64,000 nt of DNA. Origin: Chloroflexota bacterium (GTDB lineage Bacteria; Chloroflexota; Dehalococcoidia; Lucifugimonadales; UBA3495). The notes below the pieces were generated by a model. The model saw nothing but the letters and a program-made list of their open reading frames with translations. It was not told the DNA's origin and did no database searches. Below are positions 7,986 to 17,044 of this stretch, piece after piece; within the stretch, counting starts at the first letter, position 1, and each line of letters opens with the position of its first letter. The DNA is taken from NCBI GenBank assembly GCA_026710825.1, contig JAPOQH010000019.1, positions 1 through 64,000 of the forward strand, given 5' to 3'. The position numbers were made by a program, and so were the translations under genes.

Positions 7986-8699
7986 CTACCCCGACGAATC
8001 GCGGATGCGATGCAGTTCCGCTTCCAGTTCACGCACGCGGGCCTCGGCTTGGTCGGCGCGAGTCAAGGCTTCAGCTGCTCTGGCGCGTTCGCCATCGAAG
8101 GTGGGGATGTGCTGACCGGTGTCGGGATCGTACCAGCCAAGGACGCCGCCCTCCCAGCGCAAGTTCAGGTTCAGCGCCGCGCTATATCCCTGCAACACGT
8201 TGTTAGCCGCTTCGTCGATGGGTATGGGCACGTATTCTTCTCCGACCAGCCGGTCACCTGCCAACCGTGTTCCGTGGGACTCTCCTGTTTCGTCAAAACG
8301 CCAATATTCAGGAATATCCAGAGCCGCGTAGGCATCGCGCTTTTCATCCACATCGTTTTGCCCAGTGTGCCGGGATGCTATCTCGAGTACGAAGTCCGGC
8401 GGCTTCCCCTGCTCCTCGATGATGTATCCGTTGCTGGCCTCGTAGGCTGCTGGGTCTGCGCCAAACGCCACCAGAAGGTCAGGATAGTGGCTACCGGCCA
8501 TGCTTTGGGTAGGCCGCACCACCACGTACCGTTCGCCGGCGACCAGGGTGGTTTCAGGATCGCCTAAATGCCGGGCCAGATGATGGGCGTGGCCGGTCGC
8601 AGCTAGCTGCTTGAAACTGGTCATCTTGTCGTCGGGATGCTCCGGCGGATCAGGCAAGCGGAAACGGCTTTGCGATTTGGGTGTCTTGGCGGTGGTCAT
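7986..8699 (-). CDS. Uma2 family endonuclease-fold protein with C-terminal coiled coil
   Basis: The 237-residue product belongs to the Uma2/DUF820 group of PD-(D/E)xK-fold proteins that is abundant in Cyanobacteria and Chloroflexota. Core motifs are HYPDLLVAFG, PPDFVLEIASRHT and the following EKRDAYAALDIPEYWRFD strand. The tail, from about residue 205, is an alanine/arginine/glutamate-rich coiled coil (RARAAEALTRADQAEARVRELEA, shortened here). The biological role of the family is unknown, though mobile-element association is often proposed. GAGG upstream supports the ATG at 8699. A second, shorter Uma2 gene lies at 23832. Confidence 0.9.
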   Translation of the reverse strand: MTTAKTPKSQSRFRLPDPPEHPDDKMTSFKQLAATGHAHHLARHLGDPETTLVAGERYVVVRPTQSMAGSHYPDLLVAFGADPAAYEASNGYIIEEQGKPPDFVLEIASRHTGQNDVDEKRDAYAALDIPEYWRFDETGESHGTRLAGDRLVGEEYVPIPIDEAANNVLQGYSAALNLNLRWEGGVLGWYDPDTGQHIPTFDGERARAAEALTRADQAEARVRELEAELHRIRDSSG

Positions 8700-8759
8700 G
8701 CTGAACCTCGGGGGTTAGCGCGGCGGGCCATGATGGTGGCCACGTGGGCTCTCGCGCGT

Positions 8760-8765
8760 ATTATA
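8760..8765 (-). promoter_or_regulatory. -10 box of the Uma2 gene
   Basis: TATAAT on the minus strand, about 60 bases before the ATG at 8699. No clear -35 box. Confidence 0.45.
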
Positions 8766-8814
8766 ACGTGCCGGCACCAGGGTCCGGCTGGTCTGTTCCC
8801 GACTACCCCCGTGC

Positions 8815-8820
8815 TATAAT
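8815..8820 (+). promoter_or_regulatory. Extended -10 promoter of the LLM gene at 8857
   Basis: TGC followed by TATAAT, 36 bases before the ATG. The -35 region (TCTGTT) is poor, consistent with reliance on the extended -10. Confidence 0.6.
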
Positions 8821-8856
8821 CTGCCGAAATTCTTACTACAGCGGAGTTTTGGCTGG

Positions 8857-10026
8857 ATGATTAAGCGGTTTTCGGTTTTGTACGTGGGGCAGATTGACCT
8901 GGATAACGTCGGCGCGGACGGCACGCCACCCGACCAGCGTCGCTACACCAACGAGCAGTTGGCCCAGGCATACGACCACGCTCAGGCGCTGGCCCAGCAC
9001 ATGGACGAGCGCGGTTTCTACTGCATGTGGATGGCCGAGCACCACTTCCAGCACGAGGGCTACGAGTGCATCCCCAACCTGATCCTCATGGGCGTGCACC
9101 TCGCCGGGCAGACCAAGAACCTGAAATTCGGTCAGGCCTTCAACATCATCCCGATGTGGCATCCGCTGCGCATCGCCGAGGACTTCGCGATGGCGGACAT
9201 CCTGACCGGCGGCCGGATGATTTTTGGCGTCGGCCGCGGCTACCACTCCCGCGAGGTTGAGACGTTCGGGTCCCCGGTGATCGACAACGATGCCAACAGT
9301 GAGTTGTTCCTGGAGCAGATGGAGGTCATCCTCAAGGCGTTCAACGAGGAGTCCTGGAGCCACCAGGGCAAGTACTACACCATCCCGCCGACGGTGCCGT
9401 ATCGCGGCTATGATCTGAAAGAAATTACGATGGTGCCGCGTCCGGTGAATAAGCCGGTGGAGATCTGGCAGCCCATCGCCAGCGGGCGCACGCTGAACTA
9501 CATCGCCGAGCGCGGCATCAAGGCCATGGTGGCCCTCACCGGCGAACTGTATGCCGAGCAGATGATCTCCCAGTATCATGCTGCCGCGGTGAGCGCCGGC
9601 CGCGACATCCCGTTGGGCGGCGACATGGCCCTGGGCTTCGGCTTCTATATTGCCGGCAGCCGGGAGGAAGCTATCGAGCGGGTGCGCCCGTTCCACGACG
9701 AGCGTTACAAGTGGTTCGCGCCGTTTGGATTCGTGCGGTACACCGACGAACAGGGCCGGCCGTGGGGAACGCCTGGCGCGCCGGCGCGCACTCCACGCGT
9801 TGAGGACGGCGTCGCGCAGAAGGCCTGGTTCTGTGGATCGCCCGGCGACTTCATCGACTTCCTGCGGGAAACCGAGGAGAAGTACCCGGGGTTGGAGGAC
9901 ATCGTGCTCCAGTGGCCCGAGGGAATGCCGTGGAGTGAGTTCAAGGATCAGTTGTCGATCTTCTCGTCCGAAGTGATGCCCGAGTTTTCCGGCCGGGAGG
10001 CCGCGCTGGTAGGTGGGGACGATTAG
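8857..10026 (+). CDS. LLM class flavin-dependent oxidoreductase
   Basis: This full-length 389-residue luciferase-like monooxygenase has MAEHHFQHEGYECIPN near residue 58, GQAFNIIPMWHP, the ADILTGGRMIFGVGRGYHSREVE flavin-phosphate region (shortened here), and PRPVNKPVEIWQPIASG. It would oxidise an unidentified organic substrate with reduced flavin in the cytoplasm. An extended -10 lies 36 bases upstream. A pentapeptide-repeat gene starts 32 bases after the stop on the same strand and may be cotranscribed. Confidence 0.94.
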   Translation: MIKRFSVLYVGQIDLDNVGADGTPPDQRRYTNEQLAQAYDHAQALAQHMDERGFYCMWMAEHHFQHEGYECIPNLILMGVHLAGQTKNLKFGQAFNIIPMWHPLRIAEDFAMADILTGGRMIFGVGRGYHSREVETFGSPVIDNDANSELFLEQMEVILKAFNEESWSHQGKYYTIPPTVPYRGYDLKEITMVPRPVNKPVEIWQPIASGRTLNYIAERGIKAMVALTGELYAEQMISQYHAAAVSAGRDIPLGGDMALGFGFYIAGSREEAIERVRPFHDERYKWFAPFGFVRYTDEQGRPWGTPGAPARTPRVEDGVAQKAWFCGSPGDFIDFLRETEEKYPGLEDIVLQWPEGMPWSEFKDQLSIFSSEVMPEFSGREAALVGGDD

Positions 10027-10058
10027 CTGAGTCGCAGTCTCTGGAGCGGAGTAGTGGA

Positions 10059-11348
10059 TTGGCCAACCCCGAGCATGTCGCCGTCGCCAAGAGGCGAGCC
10101 TTTGCCATAGCTCGCTGGCGCGCTACATTCTTTCAGGAACGTGCCCACCTCGACCTGTCGGGCGGGTATTTCAGTGGCGTTCGGATGCCGGGCGTTGATT
10201 TCTCTTTCGACGACCTGACGCAAATTGACCTCACGTCGGCGGACCTGCGCCACGGCAAGTTCACCGGGGCGCGGATGCACGAGGCGCACCTGACCCGTTG
10301 CAACCTGATCCGCGCGAGTTTTGAGGATTCCCACGCGTCGGGCGCCGTGTTCACCCGGTCGGACTTGCGCGGCAGCAACCTCAACAACGCCGACCTGCGA
10401 GGCGCGAACCTCACCAACTGCGATATGGGCTTTTCAACGCTGGTGGGAGCGAATTTGGCAGGGGCAGATCTCTCCGAGGCCGACCTCACCATGTCTGACC
10501 TCACCGACGCCAACCTGAGCGGAGCGCGCCTGACTGCCACCTGCCTTGACGTTGCCAACCTGACCCGTTGCGACCTCCGGAATACCACGTTGGTGCGCAC
10601 CCGTCTGGGCCGCACGCTGCTTGAGGATGTCGTGGTGGACATGACGCTCTTCGCGGATTGTGATCTGAGCGAAGTGCTGGGGCTGGAAACCCTGCGCCAC
10701 GAGGGCCCGAGCATTGTGGGCGCGGATACCCTGGCACGGTCGGGCGCCCGATTGCCGGAGATTTTCCTGCTGTCCGCCGGCGTGCCGCCGGACTTCATCA
10801 ACGGACACGCCCAACCGTACCAGAGCGAAACGCCGCATCGCAGGGTCCTGCTCATCGGGTCGACGGTGGACGCCAACATCACCGTGTGGTTGCAGGACGA
10901 GTTGCGACAACGCGGCCTGCAATGCTGGAGCCTGCTGGCGGACGATGAGGAGACCATCTACAACTCGCAGGTGATCCCGCCGATGAACCGGTTCCGCAAC
11001 TACGACCGGGTCGCACTGGTCTGCTCGGGCGCAGCGCTGGAGAGTCCCGCGTGTTGGCGCCTGTATCGCGAGATAATGCAACGGCAGACTGATTCGGCGG
11101 CGCGCCGGGTGTACATTGCGGCAATCGAACTGGATGACAGCCTGTGCAGCCCGCCGGCGTCGGACGATGAGGCATTTCAGAGGTTGCACGGGGGTCCGGG
11201 GGCGCGCCTACGGCCCCGCAAGGATGGCAAGGGCGGATACCGGCGGGACGTGCCCAGGGTGCTGGCGACGCTAACCGCCGATGTCAAGCCCGCCGAGGAA
11301 CCGTGGCCCGACGCTCCTGGTGAGGATGGCGCGGAGGCCGGTGGCTAG
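10059..11348 (+). CDS. Pentapeptide-repeat protein with C-terminal TIR-like domain
   Basis: Residues about 30-205 form a right-handed quadrilateral helix of A(D/N)Lxx pentapeptides (for example NADLRGANLTNCD, ADLSEADLTMSDL). Residues about 261-400 look like a TIR domain: RRVLLIGSTVDANITVWLQDEL, then CWSLLADDEE, PMNRFRNYDRVALVCSGAALES, and ACWRLYREI. Glu338 could be the NADase glutamate, but it is five residues after the Trp, where four is usual. The start is TTG at 10059 with GGAG seven bases before it. TIR fusions often act in NAD-consuming immunity or as scaffolds; no partner effector is adjacent, and the role here is inferred. Confidence 0.82.
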   Translation: MANPEHVAVAKRRAFAIARWRATFFQERAHLDLSGGYFSGVRMPGVDFSFDDLTQIDLTSADLRHGKFTGARMHEAHLTRCNLIRASFEDSHASGAVFTRSDLRGSNLNNADLRGANLTNCDMGFSTLVGANLAGADLSEADLTMSDLTDANLSGARLTATCLDVANLTRCDLRNTTLVRTRLGRTLLEDVVVDMTLFADCDLSEVLGLETLRHEGPSIVGADTLARSGARLPEIFLLSAGVPPDFINGHAQPYQSETPHRRVLLIGSTVDANITVWLQDELRQRGLQCWSLLADDEETIYNSQVIPPMNRFRNYDRVALVCSGAALESPACWRLYREIMQRQTDSAARRVYIAAIELDDSLCSPPASDDEAFQRLHGGPGARLRPRKDGKGGYRRDVPRVLATLTADVKPAEEPWPDAPGEDGAEAGG

Positions 11349-11357
11349 TCGCGCCGG

Positions 11358-11786
11358 TCAGTGCGGGTGCTGGGAGTAGTCCCAGTCCGTCGGAGCGTAT
11401 TCGATCTCGACGTCGCTGCCGAGCATCAGGCAGGCTTCGCCCCATTGTTTTGAGGCGTCGGTGTCCCATCCGGACGTATCATCGGCCGGCCTGAGGCGGA
11501 TACCATCTTCACCGCCGTAGATCAGCATGATCACTCCCTCGCCCGAGTCCTCGGACAGCGCGGCCATGGCCGGGCAGGGCGCGCCATCCTCCCATCCGAC
11601 CACTTCGCACCACACGTCGTTGCCCATGGGGTCGGGCGCGACAATACGCAGCACGGATCGAGGGTCCGTCAGCAGGTCGAACACGCGGTTGAGATCCATG
11701 GGACTGTTGCCGTCAGCGACGACTTCGACTTCGTAAAGCAATGGGAAGAACCTCGGGATGCGGATGATCGGTTTGGAATATAGCAC
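11358..11786 (-). CDS. Hypothetical acidic protein
   Basis: A 142-residue acidic protein with no recognised domain and no signal peptide or membrane segment. It contains repeated Trp/Asp clusters (DVWCEVVGWEDGAPCP, GWDTDASKQWGE) and ends DWDYSQHPH. The GTG at 11786 has AGGA four bases upstream; an internal ATG at 11699 lacks a ribosome site. It is convergent with the TIR-like gene, with a nine-base gap, and divergent from the M16 peptidase gene. Confidence 0.6.
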   Translation of the reverse strand: MLYSKPIIRIPRFFPLLYEVEVVADGNSPMDLNRVFDLLTDPRSVLRIVAPDPMGNDVWCEVVGWEDGAPCPAMAALSEDSGEGVIMLIYGGEDGIRLRPADDTSGWDTDASKQWGEACLMLGSDVEIEYAPTDWDYSQHPH

Positions 11787-11832
11787 ACCGTCCTGGCGAC
11801 TCCGGACACCGTTTCAAAGCGCCGCCCGGTGC

Positions 11833-11838
11833 TACAAT
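11833..11838 (+). promoter_or_regulatory. Extended -10 promoter of the M16 peptidase gene
   Basis: TGC followed by TACAAT, 32 bases before the ATG at 11871. GAAGGA at 11855-11860 is the ribosome site. Confidence 0.55.
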
Positions 11839-11870
11839 TGCGGCACCACACACTGAAGGAACGCTGATTT

Positions 11871-14531
11871 ATGGCTGGCATCGTATTTGAAAAGCACACT
11901 CTCCCCAATGGCCTGGATGTAATCCTGCACCAGGACCGCTCAATCCCTGTGGCCGCGGTGAACGTCTGGTACCACGTTGGATCCAAGGACGAAGAGTTGG
12001 GACGCACCGGGTTCGCACACCTCTTCGAGCACATCATGTTTCGCGGCACGAAGCATCACAAGGCCAGCCACTTCGAACCCTTGCAGAAGATTGGCGCAAC
12101 GCTCAACGGTTCCACCACGGGCGACCGCACGAACTACTGGGAAGACGTGCCGTCGAACTACCTGGAACTGGCGCTGTGGCTGGAGGCCGACCGCATGGGG
12201 TTCCTGCTGGACGCGCTGGACCAGGAGGGATTCGATACCGAGCGGGACGTCGTGAAAAACGAACGGCGACAGAGCTATGAGAATCGGCCCTACGGCATGG
12301 CCCAGTGGCATATTCAGCAAGCCCTGTTCCCGCTCCCGCACCCCTACCATTGGATGACCATCGGCTCACAGGAAGACCTGGACGCCGCCAGCCTGGACGA
12401 CGTGATGGACTTCTTCCGGCGGTACTACGCGCCGTCCAACGCCAGCCTCGCCATCGCCGGGGATATTGACACCGGTGAGGCGCTGGGTTTGGCGGAGCGG
12501 TATTTCGCAGACCTGGACCCGGGGCCGGCGGTGCGACGCATCGCCAGAGCGGACTCTCCCCTGGCGGGCCGCGTTGAACTGGAGATGACCGACCGGGTGA
12601 CCCTGCCGAGGCAATATTCGGTGCGCCTGGCGCCGGCAAACCTGTCGGGCGACGACGATGCCAGCGACATCCTGAGGGCGATTCTTTCGGATGGGCACAG
12701 CAGCCGGATGTACCGTACGCTGGTGTACGACAAGCAGATCGCGCAGTCGGCCAGTGTGAGCTACTACGCTGCTGAAATCGCTGGACAGTTTCGGATGGAG
12801 CTGACGCCGGCGGAGGGGCACACGCTGGACGAGGTGGAGGAGGCTGCCGAGGAAGTGTTGGCCAGCATTGCCACCGACCCGCCTACGGAGGAGGAATTCG
12901 AGCGGGCAATCAACCGCATCGAGATGCAGCACTACCGCATGCTCTCCCGCGTAGGCGGGTTCGGCGGTCGCGCCGATGCGTTGAATTACTTCAACACCTA
13001 CACCGGCGACCCGGGGCACCTGAACCACGTCATGGACGACTACCGCAAGGTCACCCGCGAGGACGTTTTGAGGGTGCACCAAATGATCATGGATAGCGGA
13101 CAGGTGCGCATGCGGGTGCATCCGGAGCGGTCGTTGTCCACGGCGTCGTTGGTGGTGGATCGCACGCAGCAGCCCGACGGAGGACCTACACCGACGTTCG
13201 TTCCCCCGACGCCGGAACGAGGCCGCCTGGACAATGGAATGGAGATCATCGTCGCCAACAAGCCGGGACTTCCGCTGGTGTCCTTCGCGCTGATGGCTCG
13301 GGAGGGCGCCACCGGTGATCCGGCGGATCTGCCCGGTCTGTCTGCTTTCACCGCATCGATGATTGACGAGGGCACCACCAACCGCAACAGCCAGGAAATC
13401 TCCGAGGCTTTCGAGCACATCGGATCGCGGCTGGGCGCGGAGGCACGCAAGGAATTCACGCTGCTGACGGCGGAAACTCTGGGACGCCACTGGCGGTATG
13501 CGCTGGGGCTGACTGCTGACGTGGCCCGCAACGCCAACTTCCCGGAACACGAGCTGGAACGGGTGCGCCGGGAGCGATTGACGGATCTCAGGCGTGCCAA
13601 GGATGACGCGGGGTTCGTTGCGGAGTCCAATTTCGGGACGCTGGTATTCGGCTCTGGTTCGCCGTACGCCCACTCGAACTTTGGGACCGAGGCGACCGTT
13701 GCCGGAATACAGAGATCCCACCTGGTTTCGCGGCATGGCGAGTCTTTGCGGCCGGACCGCCTGTGCCTGCTGGTGGCGGGAGACATCGGCCTGGACGTTG
13801 CCATCTCAGCCGCGCAAGAGCATTTTGGCGACTGGGCGGCGCCGGCGGAACCGGCCGCGGGAATCGGCGCAGTCGATTTGATCAGCGGCGGGAGTGGCCC
13901 TCGCATCTACCTGATCGACAAACCGGGAGCCGCGCAGTCGGTAATTCGGGCCGGCATGCCACTGGTGGAGCGCGCCCATCCGGATCACACGGCGATCTCG
14001 GTTCTGAACTATGCGTTCGGCGGTCAGTTCTCAGCCCGGCTCAATCAAAACCTGCGGCAGGATAAGGGATACAGCTACGGCTACAACTCCGGGATATCCT
14101 GGTACAACGCTCCTTCGTTGCTGGCGGCCGGCGGCAGCGTGCAGACGGCGGTCACCCGGGAAGCGGTGTTCGAGACGCTCAAAGAATTTGCCGATATCAG
14201 CGGCGAACGCCCGTTGGCTGAGGAGGAACTGGACAACGCAAAGAACGGGTTGCGGTTGGGGTACCCGGCGGGCTTTGAGCGTCCTGCGCAACTGCTGGCG
14301 CAACTGGTGACGGTGGCCCAGTTTGGCTTGCAGGACGATTACTTCCACACCTTCGAGGAGCGGCTGGCCGGCGTGAGCCTGGCAGATACGCACCGGGTGG
14401 GCGCGGAATACCTGAGCGCGGATCGCCTCGCCGTGCTGGTCGTGGGCGACCGAGAGCAGGTGGAGGAACCGCTGCGCGAATTGGGCTACGGCCTGACCGT
14501 GCTGGATACTGAAGGAGAAGAGGTGGGATAG
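11871..14531 (+). CDS. M16 family zinc metallopeptidase (two fused M16 units)
   Basis: An 886-residue pitrilysin/processing-peptidase-type protein. The first unit carries the inverted zinc motif HLFEH (residues 50-54) with the distal glutamate region DVVKNERRQSYENRPYG. The second unit, starting near residue 445 (RGRLDNGMEIIVANKPGLPL), has the same fold but no HxxEH, as in many bacterial M16 fusions where it forms the other half of the clamshell. The C-terminal part contains GFERPAQLLAQLV. No signal peptide is seen, so it is probably cytoplasmic. It likely degrades peptides. Confidence 0.95.
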   Translation: MAGIVFEKHTLPNGLDVILHQDRSIPVAAVNVWYHVGSKDEELGRTGFAHLFEHIMFRGTKHHKASHFEPLQKIGATLNGSTTGDRTNYWEDVPSNYLELALWLEADRMGFLLDALDQEGFDTERDVVKNERRQSYENRPYGMAQWHIQQALFPLPHPYHWMTIGSQEDLDAASLDDVMDFFRRYYAPSNASLAIAGDIDTGEALGLAERYFADLDPGPAVRRIARADSPLAGRVELEMTDRVTLPRQYSVRLAPANLSGDDDASDILRAILSDGHSSRMYRTLVYDKQIAQSASVSYYAAEIAGQFRMELTPAEGHTLDEVEEAAEEVLASIATDPPTEEEFERAINRIEMQHYRMLSRVGGFGGRADALNYFNTYTGDPGHLNHVMDDYRKVTREDVLRVHQMIMDSGQVRMRVHPERSLSTASLVVDRTQQPDGGPTPTFVPPTPERGRLDNGMEIIVANKPGLPLVSFALMAREGATGDPADLPGLSAFTASMIDEGTTNRNSQEISEAFEHIGSRLGAEARKEFTLLTAETLGRHWRYALGLTADVARNANFPEHELERVRRERLTDLRRAKDDAGFVAESNFGTLVFGSGSPYAHSNFGTEATVAGIQRSHLVSRHGESLRPDRLCLLVAGDIGLDVAISAAQEHFGDWAAPAEPAAGIGAVDLISGGSGPRIYLIDKPGAAQSVIRAGMPLVERAHPDHTAISVLNYAFGGQFSARLNQNLRQDKGYSYGYNSGISWYNAPSLLAAGGSVQTAVTREAVFETLKEFADISGERPLAEEELDNAKNGLRLGYPAGFERPAQLLAQLVTVAQFGLQDDYFHTFEERLAGVSLADTHRVGAEYLSADRLAVLVVGDREQVEEPLRELGYGLTVLDTEGEEVG

Positions 14532-14568
14532 AATTCCAACGTTTGGTGCATGTGCCCACGGAGTCTGT

Positions 14569-17004
14569 ATGCAGCCAAAATCACTATGCGACAAATTGCT
14601 GTTAGCTGAAACCGAAGAGACGATCGTCCAGACCCTCAACGAAGCGGGGTATTGGGATGATCCTACTGTGTGGCGTCCGTACGGCGACCTGGAGAATAAC
14701 TACGGCACTATCGGGAACCAGCAAAGCGAAGCTGTAGCCGCTTTGGTGGAAAAAGTCGTAAATGCTATCGACGCCCGTTTGACCAACGAATGTTTATCGC
14801 GGGGCGAAGATCCCGAGTCTCCGGATTCGCCGCAGTCTATTCGCGAAGCTGTCCATCGTTATTTTGGAGGAAGTGGCCGATTTGATCCGGATCGCAGCGG
14901 CCGCTTAGCCAATTGGTCTGACGCCAGACTCAACGAAGAGGGTGATTACATCACACTGGCCGCGACTGGAGCACGACCGAGCGGACGGCGTGGAAGCTCA
15001 GCAGGTCGCCCATCGCTTACGATTTCTGACCGTGGAGAAGGGCAGGCCCCAGACGATTTCCCAAGCACTTTCCTCTCACTTCACAAGAACAATAAAATTC
15101 GCACAAAGTTTGTGCAGGGAAAGTTCAATATGGGTGCCACCGGAGCATTGCCATATTGCAGTGAAGGGTACAATTTCCAACTGATTGTGTCTCGTAGGAA
15201 TCCGGCAATATTAAATGGAGATACGCGGCCGAGGTCTCGGGAGTGGGGTTTTACAATCGTCCGGAGGATAGAACCCAATACCGACGCCCGAAGTTCCGTG
15301 TTCGAATATCTGGCGCCAATCGGCTGCGATGCCTCCAAACGAGGCGACGTATTATCTTTTCCGGCAGAAACGTATCCAATCTTCCCGGATCGACATTATG
15401 CTTACAATCGCCATTCTGAATACGGCTCGTTAGTCAAACTCTACGGATACCGGTGGCAGGGAACCAGTTCGAGTATCATTATGCCGGGCGATGGTGGCGG
15501 GTTGATACGGCGCGTAGAGATAGCCTTGGCGGAACCGGCGTTACCAGTCAAGTTGTACGAATGTCGAAATTACACTGCGAACGAAAACTTCCGAGGCGCC
15601 CGCGGGATACTCACTGATTTGGAGCGTAATCCTGACGATCTAGAAGAAGGCTTCCCCCAAAGCGCAGATTTGGGTGTGGGTTCGCACCAAGTGAAAATTC
15701 GCGTGTTCGCCTTCAAACCCGACGCTTACCAGAGTCATCGCACCGCCAGGCACGGTGTTTTGTTTCTCTACAATGGGCAGCTACATGCTTCTTTTGCGAC
15801 ACGATTTTTCAGCAGGCAAAGCGTCCGGAAAAACTATCTCGCCAACGATCTCCTGGTCACGGTTGATTGCAGCGATATAGACCGCAGGGATTTTGAAGAA
15901 CTGTTCATGAACAGCAGGGACCGTCTTCGGTCCGATTCCAAGCTATCGACTGACATAGAGACAAAGCTAGAGAGGTTCCTATTTGAGAACGAATCTCTCC
16001 GTGTGCTGGAGAAATCGCGCCGTGATCAATCGATTTCGGACCGGTACGATGATGCCCTGAGAGAAAACCTTCTAAAAGAAATACTGGCCAACAACCCTGA
16101 AATATCGAAGTATTTGCTGGAAGGAGCGACGTTGGTGCGCACCGGCCGTGGTCCTCGCAGAGATCCAACAGGGGAGTTTGCAGGCAAGCAGTTTCCCACG
16201 TTCTTTAGACCCAAACGATTGGAATGGGGCGTGGGAGTGGGCAGAACCGTAACGTTAGAGTTCGAAACGGATGCTGAGAACAATTACTTTGATCGCTCTG
16301 TTTCGCCGGGCATTTGGGCAATCGCAGATGGGAATGGAGAAGACTGGACCAATCATTGGGACCGCACTGGACCAACGAATGGCGTAGCTCGGTTTCGCTG
16401 GGATACAGGAACCCTGCCTCCATCAATCATCAAACCCGGGGACAGTTTTGATTTCGTGGTTTGCGTAAATGATGAATCACGCGTTGATCAACTGGACAGC
16501 GAGGTCAAAGTAAACATCATCGAACCGATGAGTGGAGGTGGTGGAGGCGGAGAGCGGCGCACTGGCGGCACGGAAGCGGTGTCCTCGCCAAACATTTACG
16601 AAGTGCACGAGTACGACTGGGATTCCCATTCCCTAGGACCGTTTGACAGCAACACCGCCGTGCGGATTGCTGCCGATTCTTCCAACGCATCGGCAGCCGG
16701 ATCCTGGGACTTTTATGTGAACGTCGATAACGAACACATTCACAATCACAGCCGACGAAAGAATCAACCTTTAGAGGCCGTGCGCAAGGCATTCGCAACT
16801 GCGACCGTTTTCTTGGGGCTAGCAATAATTCGCGGCGAGCTGAGTAACCGATCCGGTGATTCCGAAAACGGAAAACCTCCGTCCGAATCTTCGGGAGAGG
16901 ACATCCCAGAAATCGTTGACCGGATCGCGAAATATGTAGCACCGGTGCTCTTGCCGGTTATCGACTCTTTAGCCATTCCTGAAGAAAACAACCCTTCCAC
17001 GTAA
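14569..17004 (+). CDS. Large GHKL (Hsp90/MORC-like) ATPase of unknown function
   Basis: An 811-residue protein whose N-terminus has the Bergerat ATP-binding motifs. The N-box is at about residues 54-70 (EKVVNAIDARL), the G1 box is DRGEG at 154-158, and a glycine-rich lid is at 184-192 (GKFNMGATG). The middle and C-terminus match nothing I recognise. A polyglycine stretch near residue 650 separates a final segment that includes a hydrophobic helix (ATATVFLGLAIIRGEL). The DNA is visibly less GC-rich than its flanks and codon use differs, suggesting acquisition. It stands alone, 37 bases after the M16 gene. Related GHKL proteins occur in chromatin-type and phage-defence systems, but no family assignment is claimed. 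Confidence 0.85.
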   Translation: MQPKSLCDKLLLAETEETIVQTLNEAGYWDDPTVWRPYGDLENNYGTIGNQQSEAVAALVEKVVNAIDARLTNECLSRGEDPESPDSPQSIREAVHRYFGGSGRFDPDRSGRLANWSDARLNEEGDYITLAATGARPSGRRGSSAGRPSLTISDRGEGQAPDDFPSTFLSLHKNNKIRTKFVQGKFNMGATGALPYCSEGYNFQLIVSRRNPAILNGDTRPRSREWGFTIVRRIEPNTDARSSVFEYLAPIGCDASKRGDVLSFPAETYPIFPDRHYAYNRHSEYGSLVKLYGYRWQGTSSSIIMPGDGGGLIRRVEIALAEPALPVKLYECRNYTANENFRGARGILTDLERNPDDLEEGFPQSADLGVGSHQVKIRVFAFKPDAYQSHRTARHGVLFLYNGQLHASFATRFFSRQSVRKNYLANDLLVTVDCSDIDRRDFEELFMNSRDRLRSDSKLSTDIETKLERFLFENESLRVLEKSRRDQSISDRYDDALRENLLKEILANNPEISKYLLEGATLVRTGRGPRRDPTGEFAGKQFPTFFRPKRLEWGVGVGRTVTLEFETDAENNYFDRSVSPGIWAIADGNGEDWTNHWDRTGPTNGVARFRWDTGTLPPSIIKPGDSFDFVVCVNDESRVDQLDSEVKVNIIEPMSGGGGGGERRTGGTEAVSSPNIYEVHEYDWDSHSLGPFDSNTAVRIAADSSNASAAGSWDFYVNVDNEHIHNHSRRKNQPLEAVRKAFATATVFLGLAIIRGELSNRSGDSENGKPPSESSGEDIPEIVDRIAKYVAPVLLPVIDSLAIPEENNPST

Positions 17005-17044
17005 CACTGCCAAGATATTGGCTGGGTGCTTCCTCTTGCCCGTA

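Noticed and set aside
8836..9696. A 286-codon open frame on the minus strand
   Set aside because: Antisense to the LLM gene at 8857; rich in His/Val/Gly as expected from a complementary frame.
12366..13736. A 456-codon open frame on the minus strand
   Set aside because: It is antisense to the M16 peptidase; its residues show no family and the frame is open only because of high GC.
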